64,000 nt of DNA from Excoecaria cochinchinensis (Eukaryota; Streptophyta; Magnoliopsida; Malpighiales; Euphorbiaceae): the NCBI GenBank assembly GCA_947683425.1, contig CANTUQ010000070.1:9317501-9381500 (forward strand), given 5' to 3'. Both the position numbers and the translations under genes were made by a program. Shown here in pieces: positions 36,830 through 47,389 of the stretch. The notes under the pieces were generated by a model. It searched no databases and had not been told where the DNA came from. It saw only the letters and a program-made list of their open reading frames with translations. The stretch's first letter is position 1. Each line of letters starts with the position of its first letter.

Positions 36830-38135
36830 CTATCTCAAATTCTGAAGACTAGAATTAGCCATCTCCTTAATAACTAAAGCTCTTGCCCTATTAATTGTTA
36901 AAAGGCAAAGATAAACATGTTCTTCAAGCTCTTCAACTTGTTTTCTGAATCCAACATCACTTTTCTGAAGCTCCTTAAATACTTGCACAGAAAATTTATC
37001 ATCTTCTTCCCTTCTATCCAAACAGAATTGAACCATAGCCTTTTTATGTTCAACTTCATCATGAACCCTAGCAACCAATCTACTCATTGTATCAAAATCC
37101 CTATTTAATATGTAAGTTCCTTTAGCTGCCACGTCAAGTTGCTGCCCAATTTTCCTCAGAAATCCACTTTTCATTAATCTAAACTTGTTCATTTTTTTCT
37201 TTATTGCTGGAAAGCTGAAAATTGCTGGTCCCATAATTAGGGCAGAAAATGTATGTGCTGCTACAATAATTGCTGCTATACTGATCAACCCACAAGCTGC
37301 TGTTATGCATACCCCACTGGCCTTATTGATGCAAGTTATTAACTTCATTTTTCGAGCTATTCGTTTCCTTTTCGACTTTAAATGGCTTAATACAAACGAA
37401 TATCGATCATTAATCACCTGGAAATCGTGCTTGTTTGGTGTAGAAAATGGATTCTTTTGGATTATAAATGAGTAGAAAATAGAGAAATAATCATCATTAG
37501 TAGCGGTATTGATGACTCGATGAATAAGATCGTAGGTGGATTGAATTTGGTTAATTTTTTTGAGAAGATGGGTGCAGATTATGGATGCCTCTGCGCTTAA
37601 TTCAAAGTAGTTGAGCATGAGATTTCTGAGTTCAGGAATCTTGGAAAAGATCGGTGATGATTCAAGAATCTCAGGTATGGATTCTTGGCCTGGTTCTAGC
37701 AGAAATTCGGAGAATTTTTTGTGACATAACGATGGAAATGATGATGAAGAAGAAGAATTGTTTACTAATGTTTGTGCTTTGGCGAAAAAATCAGCATATG
37801 ATTGTGTTCTTAATGCGCTAATATACTCTTCATTTACATTCAAGTTTTTTCTTCCATCTCTCACTTCCTTTTCATCTGAAAAATTCATAGCACATAATAA
37901 ATTCAGAAATTAGTAATCTACAAAACAACATTAATTAAAATGTTATAGTGGAATAAATATAAAATTGAGTCCAATTATATAGTGGAATATAATTTCGATG
38001 GAAGAAATTATAGGTTGGTAGTTTTTGTAGACATAAACCAAGAGAATTAATGAAATTAAATGATGAAATAAAAAATAAATAAATTATGACTTACGTACCT
38101 TTTCTGATCTTTGAAGTTCTAAGTTTGGGCCACAT
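36830..38135 (-). CDS. UPF0496 (DUF677) membrane-associated protein
   Basis: The large exon 37875-36830 encodes the family core. The preferred model adds exon 1 at 38135-38099 (MWPKLRTSKIRK), spliced at AAAG/GTACGT to TTTTTCAG/ATGAAAAG, for 360 aa. The same frame is also open from an ATG at 37888 that would give 352 aa starting MNFSDEKEV. The product has the AT14A/UPF0496 layout: an N-terminal motif EEYISALRTQSYADFFAKAQ, a helical region, two adjacent hydrophobic spans (GVCITAACGLISIAAIIVAA and TFSALIMGPAIFSFPA, about 200-235 in the longer model), and a C-terminal coiled-coil-like segment with RVHDEVEH and RKQVEELEEHVYLCLLTINR. Members are plant-specific; some have been linked to membrane/cytoskeleton and stress responses, but no biochemical activity is established. 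It stands alone, without an operon-like neighbour. Confidence 0.9.
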
Positions 38136-39991
38136 GGATCGGTTGGTAATAAATTCTTATATATATAAAGAGAAGAAGAAAAAGAAGAAGAAGAAGGTTG
38201 AAGAAAGCAATTGAAAAATTAGATATGGATGTAGCTGTCAATCACTTTCAGATTGAAGAAGGAAAATCTATTTTCTTTTTTGAAATATTGAAGAGGGAAA
38301 ATCTAATCAAATAGTATTGTGATTAATAATGTTATTGTTCATACGTATCCACCTTAGCTAGGTTTCCTTAATAAATAGAAGTTGTATAAGTTTGAGTGAG
38401 GGGCTAATTTAATATATATATATATATATAGATCCTAGGTTGTCCATTTATTTCTGTAATCTTTGCCTTATAAAGCCTATAAAAAGGCATTTTTATGACA
38501 TTGAATTTCACGTTACCTTTTTCTTTTCTTTGATTTTTTTTTAAAAAAAAAAATTGATTATTCTTATCTAGCTAAGCTAACAGAGAAAATTATTATTAAT
38601 TTCTTTCCAATTTGTTTGCAAGCTTTATTTGAGGCCAAAATAGCTGATGGCCATGCTGCTCTTTAGACCTTTAATCGCATATGGTGAGGTTCTTTTTCTC
38701 CTTTTTGCCTTCATATCTTATGGTTTTATGTTGTTATAAAAAAACTGTCTGCTTGTCCTTATCTTGTATTTGTAGGTTAGCACACAGTTCGTTTTTATAT
38801 ATATTTGCCCTATAGCTATAGTGAGAGATCCACCCTTCTTGAAGAAGTATATTGTGTGTATATATATATATATAGAAAAATCTTGCTTGCACCTTATGTA
38901 TGATTTTCTACCAATCTCACACGAAAATAATATACATTGCGCAATGAAATTTATCGCATGCGAGTAATAGCTTATTTCCTTAGTATATAGGCAAAAATTA
39001 AAAAAAAAAAATTAAAAAATAAAACTATATATAACACTGTATTTAAGCAATTTTTGTGAATAAATTCACGAACCAATCTATCAAATGTATCTATATATTA
39101 TTTTGCATATATAACACTTTACAATTTGATTAGTTCGTAAATGTATTCTTAAGCCTGTTTTCAATCAATTAGGTTTCATTTTATTTTCCGTTGTCACATG
39201 ATTAATATTTAATACATATGGACAATTATAAATAGCCTAATTTATACTCAAATTAGCTGGTTTTTCCCCTGTAAGACTGCGTTCTCTCTTTCTCTAGTCT
39301 CTTCCAGCCAACTTATTTTTTGATATTATAAGCGTATACGCAAATATATAACCATATAAGCTTAATTTCTTGAATATGAAACATATAATCCAATTCAAAA
39401 GTAGATTAGTTAGTTAGTTAATTAGTTGTTATCATGTTAGATTATACTTTTGAATTCTTGGCATGGCACTCAATTTAACAATTCAAAAGCATATTTCGTA
39501 TAATTATATAATTGGATAATTGATACTAGCTCATATATAGAATATATATTCATTTAGTGAGAACCAGTTATAGACAAGTCCGTCAATGGATTGATTTTGC
39601 TTAATCCAATTTCTAACATCCTCTATTAGAAACATTTCTTATTAGAGATAATAAAAATTCATTTCCCTACCTTCAAAAACTAAAAAGAAAAAGAAAATCA
39701 TTTTCCTTAATTAAACCTTCAATATATAAATTCAAGAAAAACTTTTTTTTTCTTTTTTGAAATGGAAAGTGGCCGACCGGGTATTGAACTCAAGAAGAAA
39801 ATATATATAGATTGATAAGTTATAAAAAGAAGAAAAAGGAAAAAAGAATAGAAAAGAGAGTTGTGAAATAAAATTCTTATTATTAAATGGATATAAATAA
39901 ACTATAAAGAGGTGAAAATAACGTGAAAAGATGGGAGAAAAGCAAGTTAAGCATGCATGCAAAAAGTAGAAGAGTAGAGCCGCTAATAAGA

Positions 39992-40024
<33 letters not shown>
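38136..40024. other. Upstream region of the UPF0496 gene and (TA)n DNA
   Basis: No gene is seen. TA microsatellites occur at about 38413-38430, 38859-38874 and 39997-40029. A GAAGAA-rich patch near 38170-38200 lies in the probable 5' leader of UPF0496. Confidence 0.5.
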
Positions 40025-40031
<7 letters not shown>

Positions 40032-40172
40032 CAGCTCTTTTAGGTATATTTGGATTGCACAACTCACCCAATATGTTTCTTTGTGCATAAGTTATGAATA
40101 AAAGGCATTAGCACACAGAAAAATATCGGGTGAGTTGTGCAATCCAAATATACCTAAAAGAGCTGCTTATAT
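40025..40172. ncRNA. Near-perfect 148-nt hairpin; candidate MIRNA-like locus or fold-back MITE
   Basis: Arms 40025-40086 and 40111-40172 pair over 62 nt with three mismatches; the outer 45 nt are perfectly complementary. The loop is 24 nt (40087-40110). The arm includes AGCAGCTCTTTTAGGTATAT and TTTGGATTGCACAACTCACC. Loop and arm sizes suit a plant miRNA or siRNA precursor. The flanking TA repeats equally suit a small MITE inserted at TA. The arm matches no miRNA I recognise. Strand of transcription is unknown. Confidence 0.5.
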
Positions 40173-40921
40173 GCATATATATCTCCAAATATATACTTAT
40201 AGTTTGTAACGTCTAAGAATCTTTCAACTCCCACTTCCCTATATTTCGTTAAGGAAAAAATATCGCCACTATTTCTTTCTTGCTTTGTGCATGCGAAATA
40301 ATATAAATTTGTGCTTAAATTTTTTTTTTTTAAAAATGTCATATACTTAATAAATTGATTTACATTTGCTCATGTTATTATTAATATAATTCATATTTGC
40401 TCTTATTTACTTAATAAAATATTTGCCTTTATTACAAATAAAAATAAAAATAAATTATTTTAATAACGAAAAAAGCATTTTTGAACAAAAAGAAAAAGCA
40501 AATATAAACTATATCACATAAACAGTTATTACATGAAAAATTATAAAATGCATTTAAAAATTGAAGTAAGAACTACATATGAGAATTTAATATAATGAAT
40601 CTAGATAAAGAGCATTGAAAATCTCGATTTCAATTCCAATCAACTTAATACACGATTTCTCTTTTTCTTTTATATTTATCCATGTTTTTCACTTAGCCTT
40701 ATATGCTCATTTTGTTTCGGTAAATTGCTCATTATATTCGCCCTTTTTTTCTTCGCTCATTTTCTTATATAAACTATTTTTTTTTTTTCATTTCATGTAG
40801 TGACAAACTATATTTCTTTTTCACTTCATGTAGTGACGTGCAGCTGATGTGGACTGATACGCTAGCTCCATGTCAGCATTTAGATGTCATATATATTGGC
40901 ATAATTTAAGAAAAAACAAAT
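40173..40921. other. Intergenic AT-rich DNA
   Basis: No gene is seen. TTTCATGTAGTGACAAACTA and TTCATGTAGTGACGTGCAG near 40793 and 40825 are a short imperfect direct repeat. Confidence 0.5.
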
Positions 40922-41065
40922 AGAGCAAGTAGGGGTGTACATTGGGCGGATTCGGATTAATCCAACCCGAATTCGAATAATTCAATACCCGAAAAACACC
41001 AATGTTTTTTATTTGAGCTAACTCTAAATGTATTTTGGGTCCTTATCATAACAATTCAAAAATTT

Positions 41066-41440
41066 GGGGTTTTGTTTAAAAGGGGGGTGAAATTATAAAA
41101 TATTTGGAAAAAATCAGTAAAAGATATTAGGAAACAGGGGCGTCAGAAACTAGCACAACAGTGTGCCGGTTTCTGGCAGGGTTGGGCCCAGCCGATTTAG
41201 CCGGCTGGGTTGTTTAAAACCGGCTATTGGTGCCGGTATCCGTACAACCAGAAACCGGCACCTTCTGTGCCGGTTTCTAGCATGTGGGCCCAGCCAGTCA
41301 AAGCTGGCTGGACCCTGTCGGAAACCCGCACTAGCTGGTGCCGATTTCTAGCTTGTGGACCTAGCCGGGTTTGACCGGCTGGGCCATGTTTGGTGCCGAT
41401 TTGGGAGGAAAAAACCTCACTTAAGGCCCTGCAGCCTTTT
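41066..41440 (+). repeat. Left terminal inverted repeat of the MULE with CCGGCA modules
   Basis: After the terminal GGGG the repeat contains GGGGCGTCAGAAAC, then several diverged modules of GTGCCGGTTTCTGGCA followed by GGGCCCAGCC...GGCTGG. It ends at about CCCTGCAGCC. The modules recur in inverted order at the right end. Confidence 0.75.
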
Positions 41441-41992
41441 TTTGCCCACACACTTTTCTGATTCTATAATTTTTTACTTCATCTTCCCTTCCCTTTCGTT
41501 TTAGTATTTCACATTAGTTTTTATACAAGTTCAGCTCTTTATTTGTTCATTTTTATCGTTTCATAAATTATTGATCTTGTTTTAGTTGCAAACCACTTAG
41601 CGAAAAAAATTATAAGCAGCAGAATTATTCCACAGGTAATACTATAATCATATAATTTTTTATTTTTTTTAAAAAATGTATATTTATATTAATCTAATAT
41701 TAACATTTAACATGCAGTTATCAATTTTTTGAAACGGTATTTATCAATTTCATCAGCAAAGGTAAGTCATTATTTTTGTAGTATAAAAAATAGTATGAAT
41801 TGAAGTAAAATTCTTGTGGGTTGAAATTAAATAAATATTGAAAAGATAAATAATATCTAGTTTTTACAAGAAAATAAAGTTGTGCTAACATAAAATCATA
41901 GTTTATATCAGATACATTTTTGGAGTCAAGATTAATTATGTCATTTAAAACTGAATATCACAATAATATTTATGATATGGGTACATATAATG

Positions 41993-43633
41993 TGTTAGTG
42001 GTTATGCCCTAGGCCAAACATTTGGATCTTGATGTAATCATTACATTTTCATTTATATAATGGTTTTCTTCACATTGATATTATTGGCATGTTACATTAT
42101 TGTAATGTTTATGAATAACAATGTTATTCATGTTGTCCTTAGTCATTTATCAATAAAGGGCATAAAGATAAATTAAGACTAGTATAGATTTGCATTGATA
42201 ATCATGGGATGATTATATATGTTGATATAAATCAAATCTATAGGTACTTGCTAGAGAACAAAGTACTGGATAGACCCACTATAAGATCACTTCATGGGAT
42301 AGTGTCATAAGTGATCTTATAATAGATATGTTATTGAATCCTTTGACCTGAGGTTATCATAGTTTCCTATATAAGGATCATTATGTTTTGACATAATCAA
42401 ACGTTATCTTTAATCGGATAATTATAAAGTTTATGATTGGACATAATGAGAATTATGCGGAGGAAAGTGAATAATCAAGATGGAATTTGTCCCTCTCTAA
42501 TGAGAGAGATCTCTATTGGGCCCCTCGATAAGTAGGACTGTAAAATGCATGGCCATGCTCGAATGAATTGATAGTGTCATCAATGTCATTTGAATTTATC
42601 AGTCTGCTTAGTGATCGAGAAATTATATGTTTGAACAATTTAAGTTTGACATGGACCATGACTTATGTTCGAATAAGATATCGTGTGACAAAAGGATAAT
42701 ACCATGTTCTATTGTCAGGTTAAAATCGGACTAACGATATTTATATTATTTGGGTAGTCATAATGTCTTGCTAGAAACCAATTATGACTTGTGGGCTTTT
42801 AAGGGATTAGGCCCACTGCCAACATAATATAAACCTATTGGGTCACACACCAAGAGCAAAATGAACAGAATGGATTTTATTGGGTTATTTCGGAATAAAA
42901 TATAAATATAGGTATTTATATTTAATTTCGAAATTACATATTTATATATATATATTTATACATATAAATATCTCTTATTTTGAATATGAGATAATAATAA
43001 TATGTATTAATATATTATTTCTTATTATTTTGAATAAGAAATAAATAAATAAATAAATAAATATATATATATATATATAAATATATGTATATATATATTA
43101 TATCTTAATTTTGAATTAAGAGAAAATATCCTCATTTATCTTTTCCTAAGAGGAAAAGGATTTGAAATATATATACAGTTATTTATGGGATATAGGTTAA
43201 TAAAAGAGTTTAACCCTAAATAAAACACTAATCACGTTCTAACGTAGAAAAGGATTAGAGTGGCTGCATTCTTTATTATTAGAGAGTAAGAAAGAAAAGA
43301 AAATACAGCCATCGTTCTTCTTTGAGAAAGAAAGAAAAGAAAACAGAGCCACCATTCTTCTTTGAGAAAGAAAGAAAATTAAAATCCATTCGCATTCAAG
43401 GGAGCTAGCACCCCTGCGTCTTCTGTTCATTTGTTCGTGCGTGTGGATACCGATAGAGGACGTTCGTGTTAAAGGCAGCGTCTTCAGTCCGGATTAAAGG
43501 AGTTAATTTCATTCTAAAGGTTAGTAATTTTAATCTCTTCCTTTTGAATCAATCGAAAATACTTGGATCCTGTTTCGGGTTTCAATTTTATTCCGCTGCG
43601 TTTGATGTTGTATTAATCCGTTGAAACCCAACA
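41993..43633 (+). mobile_element. Solo LTR of a retrotransposon, 1,641 bp
   Basis: The block starts TGTTAGTGGTTATGCCC and ends AAACCCAACA. It is flanked by the identical 5-mer TAATG (41988-41992 and 43634-43638), the target duplication of an LTR element. Only one LTR is present and no PBS, gag or pol, so it is a solo LTR left by recombination. The superfamily cannot be proven from the LTR; size and sequence style suggest Copia. Orientation is taken from the TG...CA ends plus a promoter-to-leader-like order of motifs, and is tentative. Confidence 0.88.
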
Positions 43634-43648
43634 TAATGTAGGGAAAAA

Positions 43649-45680
43649 ATGTCGGTTCCTGTGACTTTTATAATTCACACCGGAGGACAGTCAACGTTCG
43701 GTATATCTGGCTTTAATTATGACGCTTCAAGCCGTTCAGCTAGATCCAGAAGATTGAAAATTCGAAACAAACCAACTTTTGCAAAGCTTATTCATAAAAT
43801 ATCAGTTAAATTGGATTTGGGTGTAGCAGTTAGAATCTGTAGGGTGATATATAAGTGTCCAGTTTACAACCAGGGGTCAATTTGCTGGGCGACAATGGAT
43901 ATAGTGGATGATGATGATGTTGATCAAATTTATGAGAATTTTAATATATTTCCTGGATACACGATTGTGGAGTTAATCGTTGTAACAGAAGAAATTGTAA
44001 TTGAAGATCGAGAAAATGTCCTGAATACTATAAATCAGTTGGCTAATGCTGGAGACGTAGGGTCTATACCGACTGCAGAAGAAGGAAACGAATTTGGAGG
44101 TAGTCTGCATTATCAGTATGAGGCTCTAACTGAATTTCAAAATGTTGAAGAAACAGAAACTGTAGATGCAAGTCCCCTTAGAGAGATAAGAGTTCCAAAT
44201 GAAATAAATATTGGGTCATGTCAATCTGTTGAATGTGCAGATATTACAGGTGATGAAACATATGGACGTGGATATATTTCTCCAAGTTGTGACCCGGACG
44301 ATGATGATGAAGAAGAAATAGACTTGGCTGATGGTGAGCCAGAAAGTTTGGTTGGAAGAGATGATGGATTAATTCCGTGTAATACGGCTCAGGTGATAGA
44401 GGGCATTCGCAATATGCACATGAATGAGGACATAGATCGACCCAGTGGACAATCCAATATATCACAGTTTAATTTTTCGTCCGTGCACCACACATCTGTT
44501 GATTTTGCTGAAGCGGAGATTGATATGTATAATGATTTTCCAATGTTCAGATGGGATGGAGTGTCTGAGTTGTGCGAAGGATTGGCCTTTACATCGAAGG
44601 ATGAAGTGAAGGCGTGTGTGAAAAAATTTTCTACTCAGAGTAATGTTTCATACAAAGTTGTAGAGTCCAAGCAATCGTACTGGTCGGTATGCTGCACACG
44701 TGTAGATATAGGTTGTCCATGGAGACTACGGGCAATGAAGAGAAGGACATCTCCGTATTGAAAAATTAGTGTTTATAAGGGACCTCATAACTGTAATGCC
44801 CAACTGGTATCACAACACCATAGGCAGTTATATTCGCAAATTATTTGTGACTACATATTGGAAATGGTTAGTGCTGCTCCGGATCTTAGAGTTAGTGTAA
44901 TAATTGATGATATCAGGAATCGTTTCAATTATGATATATCCTACAGTAAAGCCTGGTATGCGAAAACAAAGGCTTTGGAGGAGATATTTGGTAATTATGA
45001 GGGTTCTTATATGGAAGGTTGTCTGGATATCTAAGAGCCATGGAGACATACAATCCCGGAACGGCCTATGAATTTATTGTTGAAGATAGTATGAAGCCTA
45101 ATTGCAGACAATTCAAAAGGCTCTTCTAGGTATTCAAGCCATGCATAGATGCTCTACCCCACTGTAAGCCAATTTTGCTTATTGATGGAACGTTTATGAC
45201 AGGAAAGTTTCATCAAACTTTGTTGATTGTAAGTGCTGTAGATGGTAATAATTTCTTATTTCTAGTAGCGTTTACTATTGTTGAAAATGAGAATAAGTCT
45301 AGCTGGAATTGGTTTATGACATGCATTAGGCGTCATGTCACCAAGCAATCGGGTATAACTGTTATTTCTGACCGGCATGCCGGGATACTGACCCTATTTC
45401 GTGATGATAATAGTGGTTGGAATGAGCCATTAGCATTCCATAGATTTTGTCTCCGCCATTTCATTAACAACTACAACACTGCTTACCGAAATTCAGCAAT
45501 TAAGGACATGTTATATAAGGCGGGTATGTTTAATATTTATTTATCAGTTAATATATAATTGTAACACGTTAAGTAAATATTAACCGTTATTAATATTTAT
45601 TTATTTAATAAATTTTATTTATTACGTGTAATAAATATTACAACATTTATTAATTAATAAATTAATTCTAATAAATAAAT

Positions 45681-45721
<41 letters not shown>

Positions 45722-46605
45722 GAACCAGTTGAATGGTTGAAAAATTATTAATATTTGTGATTCTCCGGGTAGGCAATAATTTTCAACCCAGAAAATTTAG
45801 TAGAAGGATGGATGAGATAAAAGAGCTCGACATCGACTCTTACAATTGGGCAATGCAAAACTCGCTGGACAAGTGGACTTTATCTCATGATAATGGGAAC
45901 AGGTACGGACACGCTACAACTAACATTACTGAGAGCGTAAATAGTGCTTTAAAGGGTGTAAGGATGATGCCAGTTTGTTGTGTTGTTGAGCATGTATTTG
46001 CAAGGCTTGTTAAATTTTTTGATGACAGAAGGTGCATGTATCGAGCGCAAATTACAGCTGGTAATACATACACCTAAAATTATTTGAATGAGATGGCAAA
46101 GCGCGCTCAAAAAGCATGTGGACATAGGGTTGAGAGCTTTGATCGGCGTGGAGGAATTTTTACAATAAGAACTAAAAATCAAAAAAGTAAAAGAAAAGGT
46201 AATAATACTCAATCTGTTAATTTGGAATGCCGGCATTGTGAATGTGAAAAATTTCAAGGAACGAAAATGCCTTGTTCACATTCTATAGCAACTTGTATGC
46301 ATGTTCGTGTGGACATGTGGACATAAGTCGACAAGTGTTATAAACTTTCAGAAGCATTGAGTTGTTACAGTTCATATTTTCAACCCCTTGCACACCGTGA
46401 TTACTGGCCTCCCTATGTTGGTCCAACTCTTGTGCCTAATCCGGAGTTGATAAGAAAGAAAGGCAGACCGAGGACTTCTCAGTATCGAAATGAAATGGAC
46501 AGGAGAGAGCGCTCCAGGCCTAACCGATGTACATTATGCAGAAGTGAGGGCCATAATAGGAAAACTTGCCCGAACTCCGCTGGACCATCTAATTACACAG
46601 AATGA
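43649..46605 (+). pseudogene. MURA-type MULE transposase, broken
   Basis: The first open segment (43649-44758, 370 aa) has a PB1-like N-terminus, an acidic linker and the MuDR DNA-binding region ending VDIGCPWRLRAMKRR. It is cut by TGA at 44759-44761. A frame change near 45010 and a TAG at about 45127 (LF*VFKPC, where relatives have Trp) precede the catalytic core from 45139. That core holds LLIDGTF, VISDRHAGI, HRFCLRHF and, after a 249-bp intron (45524-45772), TNITESVNSALKG, which bear the candidate D, D and E of the MULE active site. After two more stops (46075-46077 and 46324-46326) come the SWIM zinc finger CRHCECEKFQGTKMPCSHSI and a C-terminal CCHC knuckle RCTLCRSEGHNRKTC. All family domains are therefore present and in order. 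The protein would bind the MULE ends and cut and paste the element, but this copy cannot make it whole. Confidence 0.92.
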
Positions 46606-46919
46606 CATGGAACTAAAGCTTTTTTACTAAAGTGTAATCATGTTAAATATGTGTAAACTTTTTTTTAGAAGATTGCTTGTACGTTTGAATTTAGTTACAT
46701 AAAAAAAATTATGTATATATATATGCAAATATGTAGGAACGGTGAGTTTAACAAAAATACCGAAATATCATTTAACTCCTGTATATTTTTTTACATCTTT
46801 ATTTTGGTGTAATTTACCGTTTTTGACTTTGGTAATGTAATTTTGTAAAGAAACGATTTTGCATATGTTAACTGTTTTCAAATCCAAATTGTAACACGAT
46901 ATACGTATTGTAAATAAAT

Positions 46920-46956
<37 letters not shown>

Positions 46957-47014
46957 GTTTGTAGGAACACCTGGCACTGGGTGTTCCTACCAACTTGCTG
47001 GGTGTTCCTACCAA

Positions 47015-47053
<39 letters not shown>

Positions 47054-47125
47054 TTTGGTAAAAGTTTGTAGGAAAACCCATCGTCAGGTATTCCTACAAA
47101 CATTTTTATATATATATACCAATAA
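46920..47125. repeat. TA tracts with small hairpins between the two MULE genes
   Basis: (TA)n runs lie at about 46924-46953 and 47019-47050. Between and after them are inverted pairs TAGGAACACC / GGTGTTCCTA (46961-46994, with the right arm repeated at about 47000-47017) and GTTTGTAGGAA / TTCCTACAAAC (47064-47074 and 47091-47101). The hairpins fall in the convergent intergenic space, where both transcripts would end. Confidence 0.65.
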
Positions 47126-47389
47126 AATCATTTATCTTGACAAATTAAATTCCAACTTGTTAACTCCATTTCTTGGGGAGTGAAAAATAAGGTCTCCATT
47201 ACCTCAATTTTATTGATTCCTTAATTAATTAAATTTAATTAGCAATGGACGCTGTTTAACTTGAAATGTATGTATAGTGATGTATTAAATTCATTGACCA
47301 CGTCAAAAAGACAATTCGCAATAAGCACTAAAATTAAGCATATACATAACCACAAAAAATTTGAAAGTTAATAGCTGACATATTAATTA

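Noticed and set aside
39732..40088. Ile/Tyr-repeat ORFs on the minus strand
   Set aside because: They are translations of the (TA)n microsatellite and the hairpin flank.
41163..41451. ORFs on both strands in the MULE left end
   Set aside because: They arise from the GC-rich terminal repeat modules, not from a captured gene. No host gene similarity was recognised.
43239..43430. 63-aa minus-strand ORF
   Set aside because: It lies inside the solo LTR and is a translation of a GAAAGAAAGAAAA-rich repeat.
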